Below, piece after piece: positions 9,266-20,538 of a stretch of DNA of 64,000 bases; position 1 is the stretch's first letter; each line of letters starts with the position of its first letter. This stretch comes from an uncultured Bacteroidales bacterium (lineage in GTDB: Bacteria; Bacteroidota; Bacteroidia; Bacteroidales; F082): the NCBI GenBank assembly GCA_905233685.1, contig CAJOEZ010000024.1, forward strand, positions 1-64,000, given 5' to 3'. Made by a program: the position numbers and the translations under genes. The notes beneath the pieces are model-generated. The model did no database searches. It was not told the DNA's origin and saw only the letters and a list, made by a program, of their open reading frames with translations.

Positions 9266-10261
9266 TTACACTAACCGCAGCGAAAACGCCTCGGAATAAG
9301 GAATAAGCTGATTCCCGTCGCGATAATGCTTCCAGGCGTCTTCGTCATGGCTTCTGTCTATCACCTCTTGAGTGCTCATCGGCTGAATTTTGGCCAAAAC
9401 AACACCAAGTGTTTTTAGTTCCTGCTCACTAAATACATTAGTGTCGCATGAATTGCAACTCAAGCGGGTGCTTTCCATGTCGTGAGCCACTACAATCTCC
9501 TTGCAGATACCTTCAATGTTGTCATACACGGTGTCGTAATGGAAGGGAACGGGACCGTATTGTATGGCCTGATATTGCATTCCGCTGATGGACTGGCCGT
9601 GCAGCTTGTAGTGCAGGAAATCTGCGTAAAACATTTCCTTGTTGAGTTTCGTGGGAAACAAGCCGCCCTCTTTGCAGATGAAAAACTTGACCATTTCCGA
9701 TATCTTTCCAACATTTAATTGGCCAAAGCCATTGTAAACGGAACGGCGGATGTCGCGATAGATGAGCCTTTTTTGTGCCTCGTTTTCGGGTTTCGCTTCC
9801 GAGACCAAAATGGATTGATACACCTTGTTAAATTCGGCTTTGTCAAACTCGGCGCGGCTGTCTCCCAACAAATGAAGCATGAACTGGCGATTCATGGCCG
9901 CCGATAGTAGTTTGCCATTGGATTCTGAAGGCATTTGCCCCTTCTCATATTGCGCATACTGATTGATACCGAAGCCAAGAATCTTGGTAATCTGCTGGTA
10001 ATTAAGCCCGTAATGCAGCCGAATGCTCTTGATTTCCTCAGGGAACGGAATGCCATGGTTCACGCGATACTGTGAATAGAGCTCATTGAACAGAAGTTCG
10101 TCTTGTTCCGTTGTCGTAAACCGCTCGCCGGTATCTTCACAGACATAGTAGCGCACGTGAACCGAAAAGTGCTCTTTCCGAAACTCATGCTCTTCCACTG
10201 TGCTGATTTCCTTTACTTTTCCTCCGGTGAAAGGACTCTTTATTTCAACATACTTTTCCAT
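9266..10261 (-). CDS. Antitoxin with HTH and SocA/Panacea domain
   Basis: 331 residues from the ATG at 10261; the longer open frame upstream only overlaps the toxin gene. Residues 1-55 resemble the N-terminal part of MqsA/YgiT-type antitoxins but without the paired CxxC zinc site (a single C41 remains). Residues ~74-118 are an HTH of the LNYQQITKILGFGINQYAQYEKG type. Residues ~175-310 are a SocA/DUF4065 (Panacea) domain (ISEMVKFFICKEG, ISGMQYQAIQYGPVP). This HTH-Panacea architecture neutralises diverse toxins in PanAT systems and usually autorepresses. It follows the toxin gene with one base between toxin stop and antitoxin ATG, and AGGAGGT inside the toxin's last codons is a good Shine-Dalgarno. 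Confidence 0.8.
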   Translation of the reverse strand: MEKYVEIKSPFTGGKVKEISTVEEHEFRKEHFSVHVRYYVCEDTGERFTTTEQDELLFNELYSQYRVNHGIPFPEEIKSIRLHYGLNYQQITKILGFGINQYAQYEKGQMPSESNGKLLSAAMNRQFMLHLLGDSRAEFDKAEFNKVYQSILVSEAKPENEAQKRLIYRDIRRSVYNGFGQLNVGKISEMVKFFICKEGGLFPTKLNKEMFYADFLHYKLHGQSISGMQYQAIQYGPVPFHYDTVYDNIEGICKEIVVAHDMESTRLSCNSCDTNVFSEQELKTLGVVLAKIQPMSTQEVIDRSHDEDAWKHYRDGNQLIPYSEAFSLRLV

Positions 10262-10262
10262 A

Positions 10263-10610
10263 TTATACCTCCTTTTTGAATGCAAAGTTGATTGGATGTT
10301 CCGCAATGTGGAACGAGATGCAGATAGTTTGGCTGTTTGGCTGTCCCATAGCAATCTTGATGTAAAGCTCGGTTCCGTCCATGTCCCTCCCGAACACCCA
10401 CATTTCATCGAAGAAATCGGTGGGCAAGGTTTCAACATAATCGTCAGGTTGCAATTGGCGCACAATCTCGTCCCTTGCCTTAGGGGTAATGCCCAATGCT
10501 TTCAGGGCTTCTTCGTTTTTGTCCCTGTCCAAGTAAAAAATGCCCCAAACATCGAACTTAATGCCAAACTGACTGAGAAAATCTTCGACTTCTTGTTTTG
10601 TCTTAATCAT
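10263..10610 (-). CDS. MqsR-like toxin of a Panacea TA pair
   Basis: 115 residues, first gene of a two-gene operon with the HTH-Panacea antitoxin. The sequence follows the pattern of small RelE/MqsR-fold toxins found beside such antitoxins: N-terminal helix (KTKQEVEDFLSQFG), central LQPDDYVETLP, then strands with EMWVFGRDMDGTELYIKIAM and ICISFHIAEHP. By analogy it is probably an mRNA interferase, but catalytic residues cannot be assigned from sequence alone. The start ATG at 10608-10610 lies 23 bases downstream of a TATCTTTG promoter element. Toxin-first order is as in mqsRA. Confidence 0.7.
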   Translation of the reverse strand: MIKTKQEVEDFLSQFGIKFDVWGIFYLDRDKNEEALKALGITPKARDEIVRQLQPDDYVETLPTDFFDEMWVFGRDMDGTELYIKIAMGQPNSQTICISFHIAEHPINFAFKKEV

Positions 10611-10633
10611 TGGATGATCAGTATATCATGGCG

Positions 10634-10641
10634 CAAAGATA
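10634..10641 (-). promoter_or_regulatory. -7 element of the TA operon
   Basis: Reads TATCTTTG on the minus strand, matching TAnnTTTG, 23 bases before the toxin start. No convincing TTTG is seen at the expected -33 distance. The 212-base gap between this operon and the thioesterase gene is AT-rich and holds the two divergent promoters; nothing else is recognised there. Confidence 0.55.
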
Positions 10642-10794
10642 CAGAATTATTTTGTTATAAAGTGGAATTTTTATAAATATTTACACTTTTTAGTTGTTTT
10701 TCGTCGTAGTGTCTGGTTATTCTCAAAATTCAAATAGACGGCGTGAGTTGTTGGAGACAAATGGAATAAAACAGTTTCCAAAACAAAATTTTCC

Positions 10795-10802
10795 TATTTT
10801 TG
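10795..10802 (+). promoter_or_regulatory. -7 element for the thioesterase gene
   Basis: TATTTTTG at 10795-10802 lies 20 bases upstream of the ATG at 10823; the -33 box is weak. Confidence 0.5.
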
Positions 10803-10822
10803 TGGTTTCAAAATACTAAACC

Positions 10823-11218
10823 ATGTTCTCCTGTCCCATCCAAATCCGAATGAGCGACCTTGATCCTTACAATCATGTCAACAACGGGTCGCAGTGCAAT
10901 TATTTCGACATGGGTCGAAGCCGCTACTTCGAGCATGTCTTCCAGACTGAAATCGACTGGCTTTCATTCAAATACGTCCTCGTCCACGTGGACTTGGACT
11001 TTCGCCATCCCGTGTTGTTCCACGACCCGATCGTCTGTGAGAGTCGCGTCACAGAAATCGGCAACTCCAGTTTCAAGATGGAACAATGCCTTCGCGACAG
11101 CAAGACGGGTGAAATCAAGACCTTGTGCCACTGTGTGGTGGTCTATTTCGACCGCGAGGCGAACAAGTCGGAGCGGATTTCTGATGAGCATCGAAGACTA
11201 TTGGAAACTGGAAGATGA
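10823..11218 (+). CDS. Acyl-CoA thioesterase, 4HBT (YbgC/FadM-like)
   Basis: 131 residues, single hotdog fold. The diagnostic N-terminal motif of the 4-hydroxybenzoyl-CoA thioesterase family is SDLDPYNHVNNG (11-22), with the conserved Asp and His-Val-Asn that start the long central helix. The strand VLVHVDLDFRHPVLFHDPI also fits. Such enzymes hydrolyse acyl-CoA thioesters in the cytoplasm; the substrate cannot be read from the sequence. Apparently monocistronic with its own promoter. Confidence 0.85.
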   Translation: MFSCPIQIRMSDLDPYNHVNNGSQCNYFDMGRSRYFEHVFQTEIDWLSFKYVLVHVDLDFRHPVLFHDPIVCESRVTEIGNSSFKMEQCLRDSKTGEIKTLCHCVVVYFDREANKSERISDEHRRLLETGR

Positions 11219-11283
11219 TGACACGCTTTGCGTCATTGACTTGCTACGCATCGTCGAATCTTCGATTTGCGAGGTCATAGGCC

Positions 11284-15262
<3,979 letters not shown>

Positions 15263-15287
15263 GGAGTGTGGAGTGAGGAGTGTGGCG

Positions 15288-16187
15288 TTAAGAGCTTATC
15301 TCCTTCACCATCTCCCGCACCGCCGCAAAGCCTTGTGGAATCGGAAACATCGCAAAGGTGTGGAACATGCCTTCGTATTCGCGGAACATGGCGGGTTTGC
15401 CTATGGTGTCTAGTTTTTCCTTAAGCAGCAATACGTCGGCTTTCAGGATTTCGTCGGTGCCGTAGTAGACGCTGAGGTTGTCGATGCCGCTGAAGTCGCC
15501 GAAATAGGGACTGACCCAGGGGTGCGTGGCCTCCAAATTGTCCTGCCATACCTTGTTGAGGATAATCAGGCGGTCCAATTGGATCATCGTGTCTTTGTCT
15601 TGCAACTCGCGCATCAGGCCGATGTTGGAGTGGCTAAGGTCGAGGCAAGGGGATAAGAGGGTTATGCAGTCGGGTTTCCGCCAGCCGTTTTTCGCGGCTT
15701 CCTGCGCGATGATGAGACTCAGGCAGGCACCCGCCGAGTCGCCCATGAAATAGATTTCGTCATAGTCTTGGTTTTCAACGCAGTTGTGGTAAAAATCTAA
15801 CAGCGTCGTCACGCAAAACTCACAGTTGTACTCGGGCGATTTGGGATACACCGGCATGAGGATGTCGCAGTGGGCGCGCAGGCTGAGGTCGTGCGTGAAG
15901 CGCCAGTGGAAGAACACGGGCGGATAGATGAAGGCGCCGCCGTGGTTGTAGAAGATGAGCTTGCGTGAAGGATGCTCATGCTTGAAGTACTGCATCTCGT
16001 AACCCGTTGAGGCCGTGTAGGTTTCGGGGGTAAAATAGCCCCTGAAATAGCGTGGCACGCGCACGGGGCGGCGGTTCTCGCGGCGACAATGTTCCAACTC
16101 TTCCTGCACCTGCTCGGGCGTGGCGTCACGCAACTGCTTGAACATCAATTTCAGGTATTTCTCGGTGAATGCAGTTCCTGGATTCAT
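15288..16187 (-). CDS. Alpha/beta hydrolase (HSL-type esterase)
   Basis: 299 residues from the ATG at 16187; the open frame continues upstream into a repeat element and that part is not conserved-looking. The oxyanion motif is HGGAF (82-86), the nucleophile S151 lies in GDSAGA, and D245 (GTDEIL) and H276 (GMFHTF) complete the triad. This is the hormone-sensitive-lipase/acetyl esterase family, acting on short acyl esters. No signal peptide, so cytoplasmic. It converges with the beta-galactosidase gene, which could suggest sugar-acetate removal, but this is only inference from position. Confidence 0.85.
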   Translation of the reverse strand: MNPGTAFTEKYLKLMFKQLRDATPEQVQEELEHCRRENRRPVRVPRYFRGYFTPETYTASTGYEMQYFKHEHPSRKLIFYNHGGAFIYPPVFFHWRFTHDLSLRAHCDILMPVYPKSPEYNCEFCVTTLLDFYHNCVENQDYDEIYFMGDSAGACLSLIIAQEAAKNGWRKPDCITLLSPCLDLSHSNIGLMRELQDKDTMIQLDRLIILNKVWQDNLEATHPWVSPYFGDFSGIDNLSVYYGTDEILKADVLLLKEKLDTIGKPAMFREYEGMFHTFAMFPIPQGFAAVREMVKEISS

Positions 16188-16202
16188 GGCGTTTTGGCTA
16201 TT

Positions 16203-16297
16203 GTCATTGCGAGCGAAGCGCGGCAATCTATGAAATACGTGCTCATCGGGATTAACTCCGTTGAATCTTCGATTTGCTTCACTTCGTTCGCAATGAC
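16203..16297. repeat. MITE-like element with terminal inverted repeats
   Basis: A 95-base intergenic element starting GTCATTGCGAGCGAAG and ending with the near-exact reverse complement CTTCGTTCGCAATGAC (one mismatch in 16). It contains GAATCTTCGATTTGC, also found near 11260. No coding capacity. It separates the esterase start from the MscS stop. Confidence 0.65.
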
Positions 16298-16309
16298 GCG
16301 AAACGGGTT

Positions 16310-17530
16310 TTAGTGCTTTTGATAAATCTTCAAGTCAAACATGGGCGCAGCGGAGATGATGTGGTCGAAGATGTCGCTTTGGATTTCCTCGTAGTTGACC
16401 CATTGTTTGTCGTTACTAAAGGCATAAATCTGCAACGGCACACCAAATTCTGAGGGCTGCATCTGGCGCACCATCATAGTCAGGTTGTGGTTCAGCTTGG
16501 GGTTGTTGTTGATGTAGGCCTTGATATAGGCGCGGAAAACGCCGAGATTGGTCTGCTGTCGCCCGTTCAAGATTTCGCTCGTGTCGATGCGGTTGGCCTT
16601 GTTGTATTCGAGGATATCTTCCTCTTTTTGGGCGAGATAGTCCTTGATGAGGCTATAATGTTTGTATCTCTCAATCATCTCGGGCGTGCAATAACGGATG
16701 GTGTTCACGTCGATGTTGATGGTTCGGGCGATGCGCCGTCCGCCCGATTCCGACATTCCACGCCAGTTGGTGAAGGGGTTCGAAACGAGGCTGTAGGTCG
16801 GGATGGTGGTGATGGTGTTGTCCCAGTTTTGTACTTTTACGGTGGTTAGCTTGATTTCAAGCACGGTGCCGTCGGCAGGCCCCATCACAATCCAGTCGCC
16901 GATGCGGAGCATGTCGTTGGACGAGAGCTGGATGCCGCCCACGAAGCCTTTGATGGTGTCTTGGAAAATGAGCATGATGACTGCCGAAATTGTGCCCAAA
17001 CTAAGTAGGATGCTACTGATTTTGGTGCCCATCAGGTAGGCGATGACGACGATGCCGCAAACAAGGTAAAGCACGATTTTGATGACTTGAATCAAGCCGG
17101 TGATGGGTTTCTGTTTCGACATGTCGAAGGTGTTGTAAGTATCCTCGATGGTGGTGACTATCGCGCTGGCAACCAGTGTGACAATGAAAATTTGGAAAAT
17201 GTTGTTCGTTTTCATGAGCAGCGCGGTGGTTTCAGGGAAATCAGGGAGGGATTTCGACAGCAAGGCACCCAAAAGCAAGGAAGGGAAGAGCAGGCATAGC
17301 CGCGAGATGACCTTGTTCTTGATGAGCAGGTCGTCGTATTTGTTGGTCGAAAGCTGGATGATTTTGTAAACGGTTTTTTTTACGACAAAGCGGACCAAAA
17401 AGTAAAGCAGCACACTGGCTACAGCCAAGCTCAGCGTGGCGAGGGTTTCGGCAAAAGCAAGGGATGTGCCTCCTCCAAGGTGAATGGCATCGCCGATGGA
17501 TTTCAACCAATGAATGTATTTTTCAATCAT
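16310..17530 (-). CDS. Mechanosensitive ion channel, MscS family (YbdG-like)
   Basis: 406 residues from the ATG at 17530, which follows a good promoter. Several N-terminal membrane helices (about 20-45, 65-90, 100-120, 150-170) lead to the MscS pore helix and beta domain, with DMLRIGDWIVMGPADGTVLEI and TTIPTYSLVSNPFTNWRG. The segment NWRGMSESGGRRI is typical of the YbdG/miniconductance subfamily. It releases solutes across the inner membrane on osmotic downshock. The C-terminal ~150 residues are soluble. Monocistronic. Confidence 0.88.
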   Translation of the reverse strand: MIEKYIHWLKSIGDAIHLGGGTSLAFAETLATLSLAVASVLLYFLVRFVVKKTVYKIIQLSTNKYDDLLIKNKVISRLCLLFPSLLLGALLSKSLPDFPETTALLMKTNNIFQIFIVTLVASAIVTTIEDTYNTFDMSKQKPITGLIQVIKIVLYLVCGIVVIAYLMGTKISSILLSLGTISAVIMLIFQDTIKGFVGGIQLSSNDMLRIGDWIVMGPADGTVLEIKLTTVKVQNWDNTITTIPTYSLVSNPFTNWRGMSESGGRRIARTINIDVNTIRYCTPEMIERYKHYSLIKDYLAQKEEDILEYNKANRIDTSEILNGRQQTNLGVFRAYIKAYINNNPKLNHNLTMMVRQMQPSEFGVPLQIYAFSNDKQWVNYEEIQSDIFDHIISAAPMFDLKIYQKH

Positions 17531-17549
17531 GGCATGTAATTTAGTTTTG

Positions 17550-17557
17550 CAAAAGTA
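17550..17557 (-). promoter_or_regulatory. -7 element for the MscS gene
   Basis: Reads TACTTTTG on the minus strand, 19 bases before the ATG at 17530. Divergent from the rpsA promoter. Confidence 0.55.
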
Positions 17558-17605
17558 GGCAAAAAAAAGAAATGCGGCCACGACGGAACAAAAAATCATT
17601 TCATT

Positions 17606-17638
17606 TTTGCAAAGCGAACCAAAAAAGTCGTACCTTTG
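17606..17638 (+). promoter_or_regulatory. Promoter for rpsA
   Basis: TTTG at 17606-17609 and TACCTTTG at 17631-17638 with a 21-base spacer, an excellent match to the Bacteroidetes consensus. The leader to the rpsA ATG is about 120 bases. Confidence 0.75.
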
Positions 17639-17644
17639 CAGCCC

Positions 17645-17767
17645 ATTTTGAGCCACGTTCCGGAATGGCCGAAAAGTCAGTGGCTCAGCGGGTAACAAAA
17701 AGTTTAACCTCCTCAAATGCGGCGTCCGGAACGCAGGCGAGTACAATTCAACAACATCGTTTTTATA
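17645..17767 (+). promoter_or_regulatory. Structured rpsA leader with alternative hairpins
   Basis: TGAGCCAC (17649-17656) pairs perfectly with GTGGCTCA (17680-17687). CGTTCCGGA (17656-17664) can instead pair perfectly with TCCGGAACG (17725-17733), so two mutually interfering folds are possible before the ATG at 17768. In enterobacteria S1 autoregulates through its leader; a comparable control here is an inference. The sequence pairings are seen directly. Confidence 0.45.
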
Positions 17768-19651
17768 ATGGAAGAAAACGAAAACATCATCAACGAGGCC
17801 CCCGTCGAGGAAAAGCCGGTTGAAAAGAAAGCAAGAACTCCAAGACCGAAACCGGTTCCCGCCGAAGATTTCGATTGGACTTCATCACACAAAAAGTTCG
17901 ACAACTATTCAGCTGACGAACGCAAGAATCTCGAAGAGAAGTACGCTGGCACCATGAACCAAGTGGCTGACCACGAGGTCATTGAAGGCACGGTTGTGGC
18001 CATCACCGACCGCGAAGTGGTTGTCAACATCGGCTTCAAGTCAGACGGCGTCATCCCGATTGCAGAGTTCCGCACCAACCCCAACCTGAAGGTGGGCGAC
18101 AAGGCTGAAGTCTATGTCGAGAACCAGGAAGGTCCCAATGGACAGCTCGTCCTTTCACACAAGAAGGCCCTGCTGCTCAAGTCGTGGGATCGCATCAACG
18201 AGGCTTACGAAAGCGGCGAGATTATCAACGGCTACGTTAAGAGCCGCACCAAGGGCGGTCTCATCGTCGACGTGTTCGGCCTTGAGGCATTCCTGCCCGG
18301 CTCGCAAATCGATGTCAAGCCGATTCGCGACTACGACGTGTTCGTTGACAGCGTGATGGAATTCAAGGTGGTGAAAATCAACCAGGAGTTCAAGAACGTG
18401 GTGGTTTCGCACAAGGCCCTTATCGAAGACGAGCTTGAAGCCCAGAAGGCTGAAATCATCAGCAAGCTCGAAAAGGGTCAGGTCCTCGAAGGCGTGGTCA
18501 AGAACATCACCTCTTACGGTGTGTTCATCGACCTCGGCGGCGTTGACGGTCTCATCCACATCACCGACCTCAGCTGGGGTCGCATCAGCCATCCCGAAGA
18601 GGTGGTCAAGTTGGACGAGAAGATCAAGGTTGTCATCCTCGACTTCGATGATAACAAGAAACGTATTGCCCTCGGTCTCAAGCAGTTGTCACCCCATCCG
18701 TGGGATGCGCTGGATGCCAACCTCAAGGTGGGCGACACCGTTAAGGGTAAGGTGGTCGTCATCGCCGACTACGGTGCGTTCGTCGAGATCGCTCCTGGCG
18801 TTGAAGGCCTCATCCACGTTTCGGAAATGTCGTGGTCGCAGCACCTCCGCACCGCTCAGGACTTCCTGAAGGTGGGCGACGAGGTGGAGGCCAAGATTTT
18901 GACCCTCGACCGCGAAGAGCGCAAGATGAGCCTCGGCATGAAGCAACTTATGCCCGACCCGTGGGAGAACATCACTGCCCGTTATCCCATCGGCTCGAAG
19001 CACACTGCCACCGTGCGCAACTTCACCAACTTCGGCATCTTCGTCGAGCTTGAGGAAGGCGTCGACGGCTTGATTCACATCAGCGACCTGAGCTGGTCGA
19101 AGAAGATCAAGCACCCGGCCGAGTTCACCAAGATTGGCGAGACCATCGATGTCGTCGTCCTTGACGTCGACGAGGAGAATCGCCGCCTCAGCCTTGGCCA
19201 CAAGCAGCTTGAGGAGAATCCTTGGGATGTGTTCGAGACCGTGTTCACTGTTGGCTCCATGCACCAAGGCACCGTCATCAACGCTTCTGACAAGGGCGTG
19301 GTCGTCTCGTTGCCTTATGGCGTGGAAGGCTTCTGCCCCAGCCGTTACATGAAGAAGGAAGACGGCACCAACGCGAAAGTGGACGACACCCTCGATTTCA
19401 AGGTGCTGGAATTCAACAAGGAAAGCAAGAAGATCATCCTTGCCCTGCCCAAGATGACGGAGGAGAAGGATGCCGCCAAGACGACGGAAGACAAAGCCGC
19501 TGAAAAAGCCGTCAAGCAAACCAAACGCGCTGTGAAGCAAATCAATGACACCATTGAGCACAGCACGCTCGGCGACCTTGAGGTTCTTGCCGGCTTGAAG
19601 GAAAACCTTGAAAAGCAAGAGAAAGCCCAGGAAGAACCCAAGGCTGAATAA
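17768..19651 (+). CDS. rpsA: 30S ribosomal protein S1
   Basis: 627 residues from the ATG at 17768 (MEENENI). An acidic N-terminal extension of ~65 residues is followed by six S1 repeats at about 70-140, 160-225, 245-320, 330-405, 418-492 and 505-570. Repeats 3-5 carry the canonical G-FV-I--G-EGLIH-SE/DLSW pattern (GVFIDLGGVDGLIHITDLSW, GAFVEIAPGVEGLIHVSEMS). A charged Lys/Glu tail follows. S1 binds mRNA and helps initiation at weak Shine-Dalgarno sites, the normal situation in this phylum. It ends at an intrinsic terminator. Confidence 0.95.
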   Translation: MEENENIINEAPVEEKPVEKKARTPRPKPVPAEDFDWTSSHKKFDNYSADERKNLEEKYAGTMNQVADHEVIEGTVVAITDREVVVNIGFKSDGVIPIAEFRTNPNLKVGDKAEVYVENQEGPNGQLVLSHKKALLLKSWDRINEAYESGEIINGYVKSRTKGGLIVDVFGLEAFLPGSQIDVKPIRDYDVFVDSVMEFKVVKINQEFKNVVVSHKALIEDELEAQKAEIISKLEKGQVLEGVVKNITSYGVFIDLGGVDGLIHITDLSWGRISHPEEVVKLDEKIKVVILDFDDNKKRIALGLKQLSPHPWDALDANLKVGDTVKGKVVVIADYGAFVEIAPGVEGLIHVSEMSWSQHLRTAQDFLKVGDEVEAKILTLDREERKMSLGMKQLMPDPWENITARYPIGSKHTATVRNFTNFGIFVELEEGVDGLIHISDLSWSKKIKHPAEFTKIGETIDVVVLDVDEENRRLSLGHKQLEENPWDVFETVFTVGSMHQGTVINASDKGVVVSLPYGVEGFCPSRYMKKEDGTNAKVDDTLDFKVLEFNKESKKIILALPKMTEEKDAAKTTEDKAAEKAVKQTKRAVKQINDTIEHSTLGDLEVLAGLKENLEKQEKAQEEPKAE

Positions 19652-19670
19652 TTCTTGCCGACTAACGCGA

Positions 19671-19699
19671 AAAGCCGCTCCAAAAGGGCGGCTTTTTTT
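19671..19699 (+). terminator. Terminator after rpsA
   Basis: AAGCCGC plus CC pairs with GG plus GCGGCTT around a short A-rich loop, followed by seven T residues. Confidence 0.7.
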
Positions 19700-19718
19700 G
19701 TGCGTCCGAGAAAAATCG

Positions 19719-19726
19719 TATCTTTG
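19719..19726 (+). promoter_or_regulatory. -7 element for the first S4 gene
   Basis: TATCTTTG at 19719-19726; TTTG at 19697-19700 is 18 bases upstream. The same promoter context is repeated before the second S4 gene near 23200. Confidence 0.6.
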
Positions 19727-19747
19727 CGACAACAAAACACAACGATT

Positions 19748-19990
19748 ATGGCACAGAAACTGAACCGAATCCATTTTGCCCTCCGCGAAGGCGAGGACTA
19801 TATTCCACTGATTTCCTTGCTGAAAGCCTGTGACGTGGTGTATTCCGGCGCCGAGGCCCAAGAGGTCGTCACGGCGGGCATGGTGCTACGCAACGGCGAA
19901 GTGGAGACCCGCAAGCGGGCGAAAATCACCGCCGGCGAAGTGATTGTTTTTGAAAACTTCGAGATTTTTGTTGAAGGGTGGGACGGGTAA
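19748..19990 (+). CDS. S4-domain RNA-binding protein, copy 1
   Basis: 80 residues from the ATG at 19748. The whole protein is one S4/YbcJ-like domain: IPLISLLKACDVVYSGAEAQ, then VVTAGMVLRNGEVETRKRAK and the closing strands ITAGEVIVFENFEI. Such small S4 proteins bind RNA, often rRNA; the target is not known. A near-identical second copy including the promoter is at 23229-23468. Confidence 0.85.
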   Translation: MAQKLNRIHFALREGEDYIPLISLLKACDVVYSGAEAQEVVTAGMVLRNGEVETRKRAKITAGEVIVFENFEIFVEGWDG

Positions 19991-20002
19991 ATTTTTTTTT
20001 AG

Positions 20003-20159
20003 TATTTTTGTGCGCATAAAAGCGTAAAAAGCAGTGTTAAGCTTGTATAAATCATTGATTATCAATATGTTACAGAGATTGGGGGGGTAAACCTGCTCAT
20101 TATCTCTCCGTATGCTTCATCCAAGGCAAGGCGAAATGGTTTTGTCTTGGATTTTTTTT
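20003..20159 (+). ncRNA. Candidate small RNA or attenuated leader
   Basis: TATTTTTG at 20003-20010 is a -7 element. About 110 bases later ATCCAAGGCAA (20119-20129) pairs with TTGTCTTGGAT (20142-20152, one G-T type mismatch) and runs into a T-tract, an intrinsic terminator. The ~140-base transcript has no convincing reading frame and contains a further pairing AGAGAT/ATCTCT around a run of seven G. It could be an independent small RNA, or an attenuator for the gene at 20198. A weak promoter (TTTG 20157-20160, AAACTTTG 20181-20188) may serve that gene separately. Confidence 0.4.
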
Positions 20160-20197
20160 GTGCAAGTCTTTGAATCTTTAAAACTTTGAATAATAAA

Positions 20198-20524
20198 ATG
20201 AAAAACAAAAGAAACCTGAAAGCAATAACGCTTTCCCTCGAGCTGGCAGTGATGACGCTGGCAGCCAGCAACCTGAACGCCCAGGACCGAGGCTTGTTTG
20301 GCCGTGGCGGCGCTGTTGAAAGCACCAGCGGCAATGGCGCGATGAGCCGTGGTGCAACAGGCGGCTACATCATTTCAACCGAGCAGTTCGGCTCCGATGC
20401 CAACGGAGGCTACCAAATCGGCACCGAGCAATTCGGACAAGACGCGCCCTTGGGCAGCGGATTATTCATCATGGCAGCCGCCGGTGCTGCTTACGCACTT
20501 AAAAAACGGAAAATGAACAAGTAA
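20198..20524 (+). CDS. Small exported protein with C-terminal anchor-like tail
   Basis: 108 residues from the ATG at 20198; a TTG at 20186 would add four residues. The N-terminus is a signal peptide ending around NLNAQ. The mature part is short and Gly/Ser-rich with a twofold repeat around STEQFGSD and GTEQFGQD. The C-terminus is tripartite: PLGSG, a hydrophobic helix (LFIMAAAGAAYAL) and a basic end KKRKMNK, reminiscent of sortase or PEP-CTERM-type sorting signals. It lies 14 bases before a fimbrillin-like lipoprotein gene, so both are probably in one operon. No known function. Confidence 0.7.
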   Translation: MKNKRNLKAITLSLELAVMTLAASNLNAQDRGLFGRGGAVESTSGNGAMSRGATGGYIISTEQFGSDANGGYQIGTEQFGQDAPLGSGLFIMAAAGAAYALKKRKMNK

Positions 20525-20538
20525 AAACACGATTACAA

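Noticed and set aside
18689-19861. 390-codon minus-strand frame opposite rpsA
   Set aside because: rpsA is unmistakable on the plus strand; the antisense frame is a codon-bias shadow of the S1 repeats.
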